51,384 bases of DNA from an uncultured Lachnospiraceae bacterium (GCA_944381505.1 CALWLK010000075.1:1-51384); one strand, 5' to 3'; positions 23,833 through 32,946 are shown, numbered from the stretch's first letter. The notes: generated by a model not told the origin, from the letters alone. Made by a program: numbers and translations.

Positions 23833-23906
23833 TGTTCCCGATGCGATTCGAACGCACGACCTTTCGCTTAGGAGGCGAACGCTCTATCCTGCTGAGCTAC
23901 GGAAAC
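23833..23906 (-). tRNA. tRNA-Arg (anticodon CCT)
   Basis: The 74-base gene folds into a full cloverleaf on the minus strand. The acceptor GTTTCCG pairs with CGGGAAC; the D arm has GCTC/GAGC; the anticodon stem TTCGC/GCGAA encloses loop CTCCTAA, giving anticodon CCT (reads AGG); the T stem GTGCG/CGCAT encloses TTCGAAT. CCA is not encoded. Its 3' half is duplicated at 21604-21649, marking it as an integration target. Confidence 0.93.
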
Positions 23907-23973
23907 ACACTATAAGGTTTCTCTCGAAACTATGATATTATAGCATAGCGATAACTCTTTTATCAAGGCTAAA

Positions 23974-24729
23974 TTAAATTAATTTTCCCTTTTCGGCTTC
24001 AAGGGCTTTGCCTGCCGATCTTCTCCTCTTTAAAAATATGATGCTCAGGGCGCACAGAAAGAGCACCGACCCCAAAAAGAGTCCCAGTATCCTCGCAGCC
24101 GTGTCAAAGAAAAAGCCCTCCGGGACGATATTTACCAGCATGTCCACCCTCGGATCCAATATCCACAGATCATTGTCGAAAAATATGTGGTGGAAGGTTA
24201 CAAAGGCCTCGGAGAAATTCGTTGCGAATATCACTCCCAAAACACCGCAGGCCCCAGCGGAAATCGCCGTTGCCGCAAGAATACCCTTTGACAGGGCGCA
24301 AAGGACCTCCCGACCGCTCCTTAAAATAAGCGCAAGTATTGCCACAGCAGCTGCCGCCGCAGCTACAGCGGCGCGCCTGAGAACTATGGCCCCCACAAAA
24401 AGATCCCTCACGTCCTCCATGTGAGCTATCTCTCTGTCGGTAAAGAAGCCTCTCATCTCTCCGTCCATAAGGGCCTCAACCTGAAGCTCCTCCTCGTCTC
24501 CCCTGAGGTAGGCCATCATGTGCTCCGTCACCTTCATGAGACCATCCTCCTCGCTCATAGTCATCTCGGGAAGAGAGGAGAGGACGTCGTACTTCTCATA
24601 CTCCCTCTCAAAATATCCCGGTATGTAATAGCACACTGCCTCCACTGAGGTAATGAGAAGGGTAAATATCACGCATATGGCAAATATAAATCCGAGCCCT
24701 TGGCTCAATATCCCTTTAAGAGTCCGCAT
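23974..24729 (-). CDS. TIGR01906/DUF1461 integral membrane protein
   Basis: This 251-residue protein has an N-terminal membrane helix (8-35). An extracytoplasmic loop carries MTEDGLMKVTEHMMAYLRG-like and FTDREIAHMEDVRDLF motifs characteristic of the DUF1461 family. Three more helices follow (about 110-135, 140-170, 205-230) and a basic tail. Function is unknown; the family is widespread in clostridia and lactobacilli. It lies 6 bp downstream of a DUF3881-like gene, so the two form a bicistronic operon. Confidence 0.85.
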   Translation of the reverse strand: MRTLKGILSQGLGFIFAICVIFTLLITSVEAVCYYIPGYFEREYEKYDVLSSLPEMTMSEEDGLMKVTEHMMAYLRGDEEELQVEALMDGEMRGFFTDREIAHMEDVRDLFVGAIVLRRAAVAAAAAAVAILALILRSGREVLCALSKGILAATAISAGACGVLGVIFATNFSEAFVTFHHIFFDNDLWILDPRVDMLVNIVPEGFFFDTAARILGLFLGSVLFLCALSIIFLKRRRSAGKALEAEKGKLI

Positions 24730-24735
24730 TGTATT

Positions 24736-25632
24736 TTATTCCTCCCCGGGCAGCACGGGATTTGTGAAATCCACCCTGCCCTGCAGCCAGATCCTTCCCT
24801 TAAAGCGCCTGCCCTTCTCCGGCACGCCCAGAAGGTCCGCCTCCCTTATGCCAAGGCGGAATTCTATCTCATTGCTCACGACCTTAAGCTTATATATCTT
24901 GTCGTCCGTATATGTGTTCACAGTTGATTTTACGTCCGTTATCTCGCCGAGCACAGAGTAAAGGTCGCACTCCACGCCGCAGGGAATAAAGCTGGACTCC
25001 ACAATGGAGTACAGGTCCTCGCTCTCTATCCTCTTTGATACCTGAGAATAGGCGTCCATATCCGCAACTGTGAGGGTCTCTATGGCCTCCTCGTCTCCGT
25101 TTTTGGCCTTTTCTATGAGGCTGTCCTGCTCCCGCTTTTTCCTGAGCATGTCCTCGGAGGGCTCATAGCTTAAAATGGGCAAAAGCACCGTGCCGGAATT
25201 ACAGAAGGCAGAAAGATACGTGCCGCGGAATTCCGTCTGCCTGCCGGCATCGGGAAGGAGCCTGTAGTCGCAAGGGTTGTTCACAAAAAATATGAGGGAA
25301 AGTCCTATCTTGTACTCGTCGGTAAGCCCTGCCAGGCTCTCCTTGTCGGTATAGCGCTCCACTATGCATATCTCCTTTGTGGAGACGTCGGGATTATACA
25401 AATAGGGGAAGCAGCTCACGTTTTGTCTCCCTGAGCGAAAGCTCTCCACGAGAGCGCATACGCCTATGCCCTCCCCTGTCTTTAATCTGTATTCCCTTAT
25501 GACGGAGCCTCCCTCGGAGGCGAACTCCGAGCTCAGGTTTCCCTCTCTTATGACCTCGTTAAAGAGGAAGTTGTCAAGGTCTGTATTGTTCTTAAGCTGG
25601 TGCAGGCCTATGGCCCTCAAATAATTGTGCAT
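24736..25632 (-). CDS. DUF3881-like cytoplasmic protein
   Basis: This 298-residue protein has no signal peptide or membrane segment. The start MHNYLRAIG, the central DNPCDYR-like segment (FFVNNPCDYRLLP) and the C-terminal EIEFRLGIREADLLGVPEKGRRFKGRIWLQGRV agree with my recollection of DUF3881, a family largely restricted to Lachnospiraceae. It is first in an operon with the DUF1461 gene, from a promoter at 25673-25700. Function is unknown. Confidence 0.72.
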   Translation of the reverse strand: MHNYLRAIGLHQLKNNTDLDNFLFNEVIREGNLSSEFASEGGSVIREYRLKTGEGIGVCALVESFRSGRQNVSCFPYLYNPDVSTKEICIVERYTDKESLAGLTDEYKIGLSLIFFVNNPCDYRLLPDAGRQTEFRGTYLSAFCNSGTVLLPILSYEPSEDMLRKKREQDSLIEKAKNGDEEAIETLTVADMDAYSQVSKRIESEDLYSIVESSFIPCGVECDLYSVLGEITDVKSTVNTYTDDKIYKLKVVSNEIEFRLGIREADLLGVPEKGRRFKGRIWLQGRVDFTNPVLPGEE

Positions 25633-25672
25633 ATAAACTCTCCAAAAGTATTTATTTTGAGGATAATAGGAT

Positions 25673-25700
25673 ATTATACCATGGTGCCGGGAAAAGTAAA
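25673..25700 (-). promoter_or_regulatory. promoter of the DUF3881-DUF1461 operon
   Basis: On the minus strand TTTACT (25695-25700), a 16-bp spacer and TATAAT (25673-25678), divergent from the promoter at 25707. Confidence 0.55.
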
Positions 25701-25706
25701 GTATAC

Positions 25707-25735
25707 TTGACTATCCGAGTATATATGTATATAAT
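25707..25735 (+). promoter_or_regulatory. promoter of the small DUF4190-like gene
   Basis: TTGACT (25707-25712), a 17-bp spacer and TATAAT (25730-25735). Confidence 0.75.
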
Positions 25736-25782
25736 GATGTCGTCTGAAAACACATTCTTTATTAATACGGAGGTTTATGAGT

Positions 25783-26028
25783 ATGGCAGTTGCTTCATTG
25801 GTTTTGGGTATTATATCAATTGTAATCGGACTGTTCGTTTCCGCATGGGGCTGGGCAGGCGCTATAATCGGTATAATAGGAATCATCCTCGGAGTACAGG
25901 GAAGAAAGGATCCCGAAAAGAAGGGCCTTGCTACAGCCGGACTTGTTTGTTCCATCATCGGAACTGTTCTTTGCGTGCTTTTCTTCCTCGCCTGCGCAGC
26001 TTGCTTAGGCACACTTGCTATGGCATAA
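25783..26028 (+). CDS. small DUF4190-like membrane protein
   Basis: This 81-residue protein has two hydrophobic hairpin segments (about 3-35 and 50-78) joined by a short charged loop (GRKDPEKKGLATAGL), the layout of DUF4190. The ATG at 25783 is preferred over 25777 because the GGAGG at 25769-25773 is 9 bp away from it and only 3 bp from the other. It is monocistronic, with its own promoter and terminator. Function is unknown. Confidence 0.8.
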   Translation: MAVASLVLGIISIVIGLFVSAWGWAGAIIGIIGIILGVQGRKDPEKKGLATAGLVCSIIGTVLCVLFFLACAACLGTLAMA

Positions 26029-26051
26029 TGCATCCACAGGATATTTGTAAG

Positions 26052-26088
26052 GAGCCCGGAGTTCATACCCTCGGGCTCTTTTATTTTT
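26052..26088 (+). terminator. terminator after the DUF4190-like gene
   Basis: A GAGCCCG / CGGGCTC stem (26052-26058, 26072-26078) is followed by TTTTATTTTT. Confidence 0.85.
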
Positions 26089-26101
26089 ACCGGAGGAAAA
26101 T

Positions 26102-26893
26102 ATGGGAATAGATTTTAATGTGCTTGGGCGCACCATACCCTACTACGGCTTTTTTATAGTCCTCGGGGTCGGGACGGGAGCCGCCCTCGGCCTTTTGCAA
26201 TGTAAAAAACATGAGCTGTCCTATGGGGACTTTATAACTCTCGCCTGCTTTGGCGCCTTGGGAGGGATTTTAGGGTCAAAGCTTCTGTACCTCATAGTCT
26301 CCTTCAAAGACATAGAGCCCGAAAGGCTCTCGGACCCCGCCTACCTTCAAATGCTTTTCGGCGGCGGCTTCGTCTTTTACGGAGGCCTTATAGGCGGCAT
26401 AGCCGCTCTGTTTGCAGGAGCTCACATCTTTAAGATAGAGCTTTGGCCTTATGTGACGGCGGGAATACCCTGCCTTCCCCTTGCCCACGCCTTCGGACGC
26501 ATGGGCTGCTTCATGGCAGGCTGCTGCTACGGAGCACCCTACAGCGGTCCCCTCTGCGTCACATATACCGCCTCGCCCTTTGCTCCGCGAAACATAGGGC
26601 TCTTTCCCGTGCAGGCTGCGGAGGCCCTGTGCGACCTCGTTATCACAGCAGTACTTCTCTATTGCTCAAACCGGCCAGGAAGGCTCAGGGCTCACTGCCT
26701 TTGGCTCTACGTCCTTCTTTATGCCTCCGTGAGATTTATTTTGGAATTTTTCAGGTATGACGACAACGAAAGAGGAGTATGGCTTATGTTCTCCACCTCT
26801 CAGTGGATAAGCCTTGCCATGCTCCTCTTTTCAGTCATATATTACATATTAAAGATACACAAAATTCCAAAGGACTTAACCGGAAACAGCTGA
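26102..26893 (+). CDS. lgt: prolipoprotein diacylglyceryl transferase family protein
   Basis: This 263-residue protein has seven hydrophobic helices. It matches the Lgt family (transfer of diacylglycerol from phosphatidylglycerol to lipobox Cys) through the N-terminal YYGFFIVLG helix, the GGGFVFYGGLIGG loop, GRMGCFMAGCCYG and a C-terminal VRFILEFFR. However, residues conserved in canonical Lgt differ: a Tyr stands where HGG is usual, and Cys residues replace the Asn and Glu of GRIGNFxNGE. It could therefore be a divergent Lgt or a paralogue with another acceptor. GGAGG precedes the ATG. The gene stands alone after a terminator. Confidence 0.75.
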   Translation: MGIDFNVLGRTIPYYGFFIVLGVGTGAALGLLQCKKHELSYGDFITLACFGALGGILGSKLLYLIVSFKDIEPERLSDPAYLQMLFGGGFVFYGGLIGGIAALFAGAHIFKIELWPYVTAGIPCLPLAHAFGRMGCFMAGCCYGAPYSGPLCVTYTASPFAPRNIGLFPVQAAEALCDLVITAVLLYCSNRPGRLRAHCLWLYVLLYASVRFILEFFRYDDNERGVWLMFSTSQWISLAMLLFSVIYYILKIHKIPKDLTGNS

Positions 26894-26912
26894 CGCCCGA
26901 TTTATGTCCCAC

Positions 26913-27899
26913 TTACTTTTCATCAAAATGATGGCAGGCAACAAAGTGTCCGCCTCCCACGTCCTTAAGCTCAGGCTCAACGGTGTCGCAGTTTTCGCAC
27001 TTGTCGAAGCACCTTGAACAGAAGCGGCAGCCCTTGGGGGGATTTATGGGTGTGGGCACGTCTCCCGAGAGGATTATCCTCTTTTTCCTGTTCTTTATAT
27101 CCACAGAGGGTATGGCGGAGAGCAGAGCCTGAGTGTAGGGATTTAAGGGCTCGTCGTATATCTCCTTTTTCCCCGCTATCTCCATGAGCTTTCCGAGATA
27201 CATAACTCCTACTCTGTCGCTTATGTGCTTAACCACATTTAAGCCGTGAGCTATAAAGAGGTAGGTGAGTCCGAACTCGTCCTTGAGCTCGTCAAGGAGG
27301 TTCAACACCTGGGCCTGAATAGACACGTCAAGGGCCGATACAGGCTCGTCGCAGACTATGAGCTTGGGCTCTACAGCAAGGGCTCTCGCTATTCCCACTC
27401 TCTGTCTCTGGCCTCCCGAAAACTCGTGGGGGTATCTGTTTCTCTGGTGGTTTGCAAGGCCCACACATTCCAAAAGATAATTTACCCTGTCCTCTATCTT
27501 ATCCTCGGGAAGGAGCTTGTTTATCCTTATGGGCTCCGCTATGATGTCCCCTATGGTCTTTCGCGGATTCAGGGAAGCATAGGGATCCTGAAATATGAGC
27601 TGTATGTCCTTGCAGTACTTTCTCCTCTGCTTCTCCGGGAGAGCCGCAAGGTCGGTTCCCTCGTATATGATCTGTCCCGCCGTGGGCTTGTAGAGGTCCA
27701 CCAGCATCTTTCCTATAGTGGATTTTCCGCAGCCGGACTCTCCAACAAGTCCGAAGGCCTCTCCCTTATATATCTTGAAGGACACGTCATCCACCGCCTT
27801 GAGGACGGTCTTCGGCCTTCCGAATATATCGGACTCGAGGGTGAAATACTTTTTCAGGTTTTTCACTTCCAAGAGGACTTCTTTTTTTTCTTCACTCAT
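26913..27899 (-). CDS. oppF: oligopeptide/dipeptide ABC transporter ATPase, OppF type
   Basis: This 328-residue ATPase has Walker A GESGCGKST (about 54-62), the Q-loop LIFQDPYASLNP, the ABC signature FSGGQRQRVGIARAL, Walker B LIVCDEPVSALD and a switch His in LFIAHGL. The C-terminal oligo_HPY region has the Cys-rich GCRFCSRCFDKCENC segment typical of OppF/DppF. It is last in a five-gene operon and starts 3 bp after oppD. With OppD it forms the nucleotide-binding heterodimer that powers peptide import. Confidence 0.95.
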   Translation of the reverse strand: MSEEKKEVLLEVKNLKKYFTLESDIFGRPKTVLKAVDDVSFKIYKGEAFGLVGESGCGKSTIGKMLVDLYKPTAGQIIYEGTDLAALPEKQRRKYCKDIQLIFQDPYASLNPRKTIGDIIAEPIRINKLLPEDKIEDRVNYLLECVGLANHQRNRYPHEFSGGQRQRVGIARALAVEPKLIVCDEPVSALDVSIQAQVLNLLDELKDEFGLTYLFIAHGLNVVKHISDRVGVMYLGKLMEIAGKKEIYDEPLNPYTQALLSAIPSVDIKNRKKRIILSGDVPTPINPPKGCRFCSRCFDKCENCDTVEPELKDVGGGHFVACHHFDEK

Positions 27900-27902
27900 G
27901 GC

Positions 27903-28877
27903 TTACTCCTCCTCAACGTCATCATTTTCGAGGAAGCATCTGACAGCCCTTCCTTCGCCTGTCTTCACAAGCTTGGGCATGGCTTCCCTGCACTTATCCA
28001 TACATCTGTCGCAGCGGTCCGCAAAGGGGCAGCCCTTGGGCAGATTCGTGGGGTCAGGGACGATCCCCTTTATCATATAGAGGGGCTTTACGTCCTTGTC
28101 CATCCTGGGAATGGAGTCGAGGAGCCCTCTCGTGTAGGGGTGGCGGGGGTCCGTGAATATATCCTCCACGGTTCCCTTCTCCACTACCCTTCCGCAATAC
28201 ATTACAACAACCTTGTCCGCTGTCTCGGCCACCACACCCAGATCGTGGGTTATTAGAAGCACGGACATGTTGAGCTTTTCTCTGAGGCTGTTTATAAGGT
28301 CAAGTATCTGAGCCTGTATAGTCACGTCCAAGGCCGTGGTGGGCTCATCGGCTATAAGGAGCTCGGGATTGCAGGCGAGGGCCATGGCTATCATGACTCT
28401 CTGACGCATTCCTCCGGACATCTGGTGGGGATAGTCCTCAGCTCTCCTCTCCGGATCAGGTATGCCCACAAGGCGGAGCATCTCCACGGCGTGCTCCTCC
28501 GCCTCCTTCTTCGTCATCTTCGTGTGGGTGAGTATGCTCTCCATTATCTGGTCCTTTATCCTATAGACAGGATTCAAGGAGGTCATGGGCTCCTGGAATA
28601 TCATGGATATCTTGTCGCCCCTTATGGCCTGCATCTCCTTCTTGGAAAGCTTCGTCAGATCTTTTCCGTCAAATATTATCTCTCCCTTACTGATCCTTCC
28701 GGGCTTTTCGATAAGGCCCATCACCGAGAGGGAGGTAACGCTCTTTCCGGAGCCGGACTCCCCGACTACAGCCAGTATCTCGCCCTTCTCTATCTCGAAG
28801 CTCACGCCGTTTACGGCCTTTACGAGGCCTCTTTTTACTTTAAATTCCGTTTCAAGGTTTTTTACTTCAAGAAGCAT
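27903..28877 (-). CDS. oppD: oligopeptide/dipeptide ABC transporter ATPase, OppD type
   Basis: This 324-residue ATPase has Walker [10 protein letters not shown] (~36-44), [12 protein letters not shown], signature [15 protein letters not shown], Walker [13 protein letters not shown] and [10 protein letters not shown]. Its C-terminus holds the oligo_HPY cysteine cluster ([15 protein letters not shown]). It lies 10 bp after oppC and 3 bp before oppF. Whether the transporter prefers di- or oligopeptides, or nickel complexes, cannot be told from the ATPases. Confidence 0.95.
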   Translation of the reverse strand: MLLEVKNLETEFKVKRGLVKAVNGVSFEIEKGEILAVVGESGSGKSVTSLSVMGLIEKPGRISKGEIIFDGKDLTKLSKKEMQAIRGDKISMIFQEPMTSLNPVYRIKDQIMESILTHTKMTKKEAEEHAVEMLRLVGIPDPERRAEDYPHQMSGGMRQRVMIAMALACNPELLIADEPTTALDVTIQAQILDLINSLREKLNMSVLLITHDLGVVAETADKVVVMYCGRVVEKGTVEDIFTDPRHPYTRGLLDSIPRMDKDVKPLYMIKGIVPDPTNLPKGCPFADRCDRCMDKCREAMPKLVKTGEGRAVRCFLENDDVEEE

Positions 28878-28887
28878 TTTGCACCCC

Positions 28888-29799
28888 CTATACCCTTTCC
28901 TTCGGATCGAGGGCGTCTCTCAGGCCGTCTCCGAAAAGATTGAATGCAAGCACAGCTATGGTTATCATAAGTCCCGGGAAGACGAGGGTGTAGGGAGCAG
29001 AGAATATGTAGCTTCTCGCCCTGCCCAGCATATCGCCCCACTCGGCCATGGGAGGCTGAACTCCCATTCCCAAAAAGCCCAGAGCCGCTGTGTCAAGTAT
29101 GGCTGTGGAGATGCCGAGGGTAGCTCTCACCACTATGGAGGAGATCACGTTGGGAAGTATGTGGACGAAGATTATCCTCCTGTCGGAGTTTCCTATAACC
29201 TTCGCCGCAGCCACATAGTCGTTTTCCTTTACCGAGAGTATGGAGCTCCTCACTATACGGGCATACTCAGGTATGGACACGGTACCTATGGCTATTATGG
29301 CCTTGTCAAGGCCCTTTCCCAATGCCGCCATAAGTGTGATGGCAAGGAGTATGGAGGGTATGGAGAGCATTATGTCCATACATCTCATTATTATGAGATC
29401 CGTCTTTCCTCCGAAATATCCCGCTATGGAGCCCAGCACCGTTCCTATTATGAGAGAGTAGGCCACGGCGGCAAGTCCCACGAAAAGAGATACCTTCGTT
29501 CCCGAGAGCACTCTTGAGAATATATCTCTTCCAAGCTGGTCGGTTCCGAACCAGTGGTCGGCGCAGGGAGGTATGAAGGCAAGGGACATATTTGAATACT
29601 CGGGGTCCCAAGGTGCAAGGAGGTCTCCGAACACTGCAAGAAACAGGAATATTACTATGACCACAAGTCCGGCTACTGCTGCCTTGTTAAGCTTTAACGT
29701 ATCCCACATTACCTTGAGCCTTGACTCGGGCTTTTCTATAACGACGCCGTTACCGTCCACTGACGCCTTCGTCTGATTTTTCTTTTTTCCGAAAGCCAT
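28888..29799 (-). CDS. oppC: peptide ABC transporter permease, OppC type
   Basis: This 303-residue permease has an N-terminal cytoplasmic tail, a first helix (~40-60), the OppC_N region ([34 protein letters not shown]) and five further helices. The EAA loop [20 protein letters not shown] contacts the ATPases. It lies 4 bp after oppB. Confidence 0.94.
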   Translation of the reverse strand: MAFGKKKNQTKASVDGNGVVIEKPESRLKVMWDTLKLNKAAVAGLVVIVIFLFLAVFGDLLAPWDPEYSNMSLAFIPPCADHWFGTDQLGRDIFSRVLSGTKVSLFVGLAAVAYSLIIGTVLGSIAGYFGGKTDLIIMRCMDIMLSIPSILLAITLMAALGKGLDKAIIAIGTVSIPEYARIVRSSILSVKENDYVAAAKVIGNSDRRIIFVHILPNVISSIVVRATLGISTAILDTAALGFLGMGVQPPMAEWGDMLGRARSYIFSAPYTLVFPGLMITIAVLAFNLFGDGLRDALDPKERV

Positions 29800-29803
29800 A
29801 TCC

Positions 29804-30820
29804 TTACACCTCCTTCTTTGCGTACTTTATTCTCGGATCCAGGAAGGCGTAGAGCACGTCCACCAGAAGATTCATGAGAACGAATATCACAGCTATGAGA
29901 AGCACCACTCCCTGAATAACGGGGAAGTCTGACTTCATGATACACTGTACCGTGTAGTTTCCGAGGCCGGGCCAGGAATACACCGACTCCGTGAGCACCG
30001 CTCCTCCAAGAAGGGATCCCAGCTGAAGGCCTATTACCGTAACTATGGGCATCATGGCGTTCCTCAGAGCGTGCTTCGTGTCCACCTTGCCGTCGGATAT
30101 ACCCTTTGCCTTTGCTGTGCGGATATAGTCCTGCTTCAGGGTGTCAAGCATGCTCGATCGGGTCATCCTTGCGATTATCGCCATGGAATATAGGCTCAGA
30201 GTCACCGCCGGAAGCACCATATGTCTGAAGGCGTCCCAAAAGGCCTCCGTGTCACCCTGCAGGAGACAGTCTATAAGCATAAATCCCGTGATGGTATCGG
30301 GCCTTAATGCAGGGTCTATCCTTCCCGATGAGGGCAAAAGATGCATGGTTCCCGAAAAAAGTATTATGAGCATTATTCCCAGCCAGAATATAGGTACCGA
30401 CACACCCACCAGAGAGAGGAGCATACCTCCGTTATCGAATATGGAGTTCTTCTTCACCGCGGATATGACTCCAACCCCCACTCCCAAGAGGGAGGCGAGG
30501 ACTATAGCCACAAGAGCGAGCTCCACTGTAGCGGGAAATCTCGCCATGATCTCCTCGGTTACAGGAGCCTTTGTGAAATATGAGGTCCCCAGATCTCCTG
30601 TGAGGGCGCCCTTGATGAAATCTATATACTGAACGACTATGGGATCATTGAGTCCGTTTGCTTCTCTCCACGCGTCCATGCTCTCCTGAGTCGCATGCTG
30701 TCCGAGGACTATGGGCGCCGGATCCGGAGCGCAGACACGCATCAAAAAGAAAACTATGAGAGATACCCCGAATAATACCGGTATCAGCATCAATAATCTT
30801 TTTCCTATATACTTTAACAT
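29804..30820 (-). CDS. oppB: peptide ABC transporter permease, OppB type
   Basis: This 338-residue permease starts MLKYIGKRLLMLIPVLFGVS, the usual OppB/DppB N-terminal helix. It has six membrane segments and an EAA loop (YIRTAKAKGISDGKVDTKHALRNAM). It is separated from the upstream binding-protein gene by 135 bp containing a long hairpin, so permease expression is probably lower than that of the binding protein. Confidence 0.94.
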   Translation of the reverse strand: MLKYIGKRLLMLIPVLFGVSLIVFFLMRVCAPDPAPIVLGQHATQESMDAWREANGLNDPIVVQYIDFIKGALTGDLGTSYFTKAPVTEEIMARFPATVELALVAIVLASLLGVGVGVISAVKKNSIFDNGGMLLSLVGVSVPIFWLGIMLIILFSGTMHLLPSSGRIDPALRPDTITGFMLIDCLLQGDTEAFWDAFRHMVLPAVTLSLYSMAIIARMTRSSMLDTLKQDYIRTAKAKGISDGKVDTKHALRNAMMPIVTVIGLQLGSLLGGAVLTESVYSWPGLGNYTVQCIMKSDFPVIQGVVLLIAVIFVLMNLLVDVLYAFLDPRIKYAKKEV

Positions 30821-30868
30821 CTTTTATCCTTTCTCTGCCTCGAAAGATGAGCCTTTACTTACCGTAGC

Positions 30869-30920
30869 AAAGGCTGATTTCAGGTTTGCTCGGACTCTGC
30901 GGCACCTAAAATCAGCCTTT
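30869..30920 (-). terminator. long hairpin between oppA and oppB
   Basis: A 17-bp stem (30904-30920 with 30869-30885, one G-U pair) encloses an 18-base loop. There is no long U run after it on the minus strand, so it may act as a leaky terminator or, more likely, as a 3' stabiliser that gives excess binding-protein mRNA over the permease genes. Confidence 0.7.
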
Positions 30921-30955
30921 TGGATCTGACTTGGCTTTACTTAAATACTAATTAT

Positions 30956-32626
30956 TTAGTTCTTGTATGTCTTTGCAAGATATACGTTTCCTGTGGGATG
31001 TGCAATGTAGTTCTGCACATTTGAAACGTAGCCTGAGAGGTTCTGCTGGTGTGAGATGGGAAGCCATACATTATCATCCGCAACAAGCTGCTCCATCTCT
31101 GCGTAAGCCGCATTCCTCTCGTCTCCGTTGGGAAGCGCTGCCGCTGCAGAGAGCATCTCATTGAACTCCTCATTCTTGTAGTTTGCAACGTTCATGGTAG
31201 GATCCTCATGAGCAAGGAGATACATGAAGTTGTCGGGGTCACCGTTGTCTCCGATCCATCCGTAGAGGCACATATCGTAGTCGCCTGAGGGGATCCTCTC
31301 CTTGTATGTGGTCCAGTCGTAAGAGTCGATAGTAACGTCAACGCCTACCTGAGCCCAATATCCCTGAAGAGCCTCTGCAAGAGTCTGGCCTGTAGCTGTG
31401 TTGTAGGGCCTGGGGTTGGTGTAGGTCATAAGCTTAAGGGAAGTGATACCCTTGTCCGCAAGGATCTGCTGAGCCTCCTCGGGGTTGTAAGCTGTCTGCT
31501 TTACGTCAGCGCTGTATCCGGGCATGAAGCTGGGGAGTATGGAATTTGCCTCCGAAGCATATCCCTGATAAAGGCTTGCTACGAGCTCGGGAACATTTAT
31601 AGCCTCGGAAAGGGCCTTCCTGACCTCAGGATCGGTCATCCTGTCCATGTTGTAAGCGAGGTAGTTGATGTTCATTCCCTCTGTCTGATAGAGCTTGCAG
31701 CCTGCCGAGGTGATCTGATCAACAACATTTGCGTCGATTCCGTCGATTATGTCAACCTCTCCGTTTGTGAGGGCAACGACTCTCGCCGAGTTGTCTGTTA
31801 TGGTCCTGAACACGATGGTCTTTGCCACGGGAGCCTCTCCCCAGTAATCATCGAAGCGCTCCATAACTACTGACTCGTTCTTGTCCCATCTTACGAACTT
31901 GTAGGGGCCTGTTCCGCAGGGATTCTCGTTGAGGTTGTTATTGTTTGCCTCACATGCGGTAGGGCTTACCATGGGAGCCGCAAGGCTCATTGCAAGGTTG
32001 TTCAAGAAAGGTGTAACTGCCTTATTGAGAACGAACTCTACTGTGTAGTCATCTATCACATTGCACTCTGCAACGTCTCCGTAAACGAATGAGCCGTAAG
32101 CCATGTCGGCTGTAGCGTTCACAGTCTGTCTGTCAACATTGTACTTAACAGCCTCTGCGTTGAAGTCTGTTCCGTCGTGGAACTTTACGCCCTCTCTCAA
32201 ATGGAAGGTGTAGGTGAGTCCGTCATCGCTGATGTCCCAGCTCTCTGCAAGGCAGGGCTCAACCTCTGTAGTGCTGTCTCCGAACTTGAGAAGTCCCTCG
32301 TACATCTGTACTATGGGCTTTGATGACTCTCCGTCATCGACAAGGGCGGGATCAAGGCCTCTGGGGTCTGCTCCCTGAGCATAGGTGATAGTCTGCTCGC
32401 GGTCAACGTCCTCAGGTACATCTGCGAATGCTCTAAGCATCTCCTCGGTAGCTTCCTTCTGCTCTACCTGAGCTTCTGTCTCCTCGGAAGCTGCGCCCTC
32501 ACTGCCTGACTCTGCAGCCGCAGCAGCCTGAGAGCTCTCGAGGACTTCGTTTTTCTTTGTGCAGCCTGATGCGACAGTCACCGCAAGAGCTGTGCAGAGA
32601 AAAAGTCCAAGCAATCTCTTTTTCAT
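30956..32626 (-). CDS. oppA: peptide-binding lipoprotein of the ABC transporter
   Basis: This 556-residue solute-binding protein of SBP family 5 has a lipoprotein signal peptide with lipobox ASGC (Cys22), an acidic Ala/Glu-rich linker (~30-65), and the family motifs PRGLDPALVDD, YEGLLKFGD and YTFHLREGVKFHDGTDFNAEAVKYN. It captures peptides outside the membrane for OppBCDF. The start has an AAGGAGGAGA site. It is the first gene of the operon from a consensus promoter at 32711-32739. Confidence 0.94.
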   Translation of the reverse strand: MKKRLLGLFLCTALAVTVASGCTKKNEVLESSQAAAAAESGSEGAASEETEAQVEQKEATEEMLRAFADVPEDVDREQTITYAQGADPRGLDPALVDDGESSKPIVQMYEGLLKFGDSTTEVEPCLAESWDISDDGLTYTFHLREGVKFHDGTDFNAEAVKYNVDRQTVNATADMAYGSFVYGDVAECNVIDDYTVEFVLNKAVTPFLNNLAMSLAAPMVSPTACEANNNNLNENPCGTGPYKFVRWDKNESVVMERFDDYWGEAPVAKTIVFRTITDNSARVVALTNGEVDIIDGIDANVVDQITSAGCKLYQTEGMNINYLAYNMDRMTDPEVRKALSEAINVPELVASLYQGYASEANSILPSFMPGYSADVKQTAYNPEEAQQILADKGITSLKLMTYTNPRPYNTATGQTLAEALQGYWAQVGVDVTIDSYDWTTYKERIPSGDYDMCLYGWIGDNGDPDNFMYLLAHEDPTMNVANYKNEEFNEMLSAAAALPNGDERNAAYAEMEQLVADDNVWLPISHQQNLSGYVSNVQNYIAHPTGNVYLAKTYKN

Positions 32627-32681
32627 AATTCTCCTCCTTTGTATGTTTCATTGCTTTCCCGCTTTACCGGAAAAGCATATT

Positions 32682-32739
32682 ACATCAATAAATTGACGTG
32701 TAATAATCGCATTATATATTCTCACTCCTCATAAATCAA
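32682..32739 (-). promoter_or_regulatory. oppA promoter with adjacent palindrome
   Basis: On the minus strand TTGATT (32734-32739), a 17-bp spacer and TATAAT (32711-32716). Just downstream a near-perfect inverted repeat, ACGTCAA-TTTA-TTGATGT (about 32682-32699), overlaps the probable start of transcription and could be an operator. Confidence 0.65.
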
Positions 32740-32842
32740 CCGTTTTTATCACTTTATTGCCGGTTTTCCGGTGCGAACAATTGTTTTTACCCCGCGTATA
32801 TAATCTCATGTTATGATTGATAAAACTGACAGTAATATAAGC

Positions 32843-32890
32843 CGCCTCCCTGCTCGGCCTGACAAATCATACTTTCCGCTCGGGGAGGCG
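32843..32890 (-). terminator. hairpin after adhE
   Basis: CGCCTCCC / GGGAGGCG arms (8 bp, 32843-32850 and 32883-32890) lie 57 bp after the adhE stop. The U run is weak, so termination is likely but not certain. Confidence 0.55.
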
Positions 32891-32946
32891 TATTCATATT
32901 TATAATATTCGTTTCTTTTATCTTATATTATAATTTAAACATTCCC

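Noticed and set aside
27246-28256. A 336-codon plus-strand frame across oppF and oppD
   Set aside because: It spans the junction of two certain ATPase genes and shows no recognisable domain.
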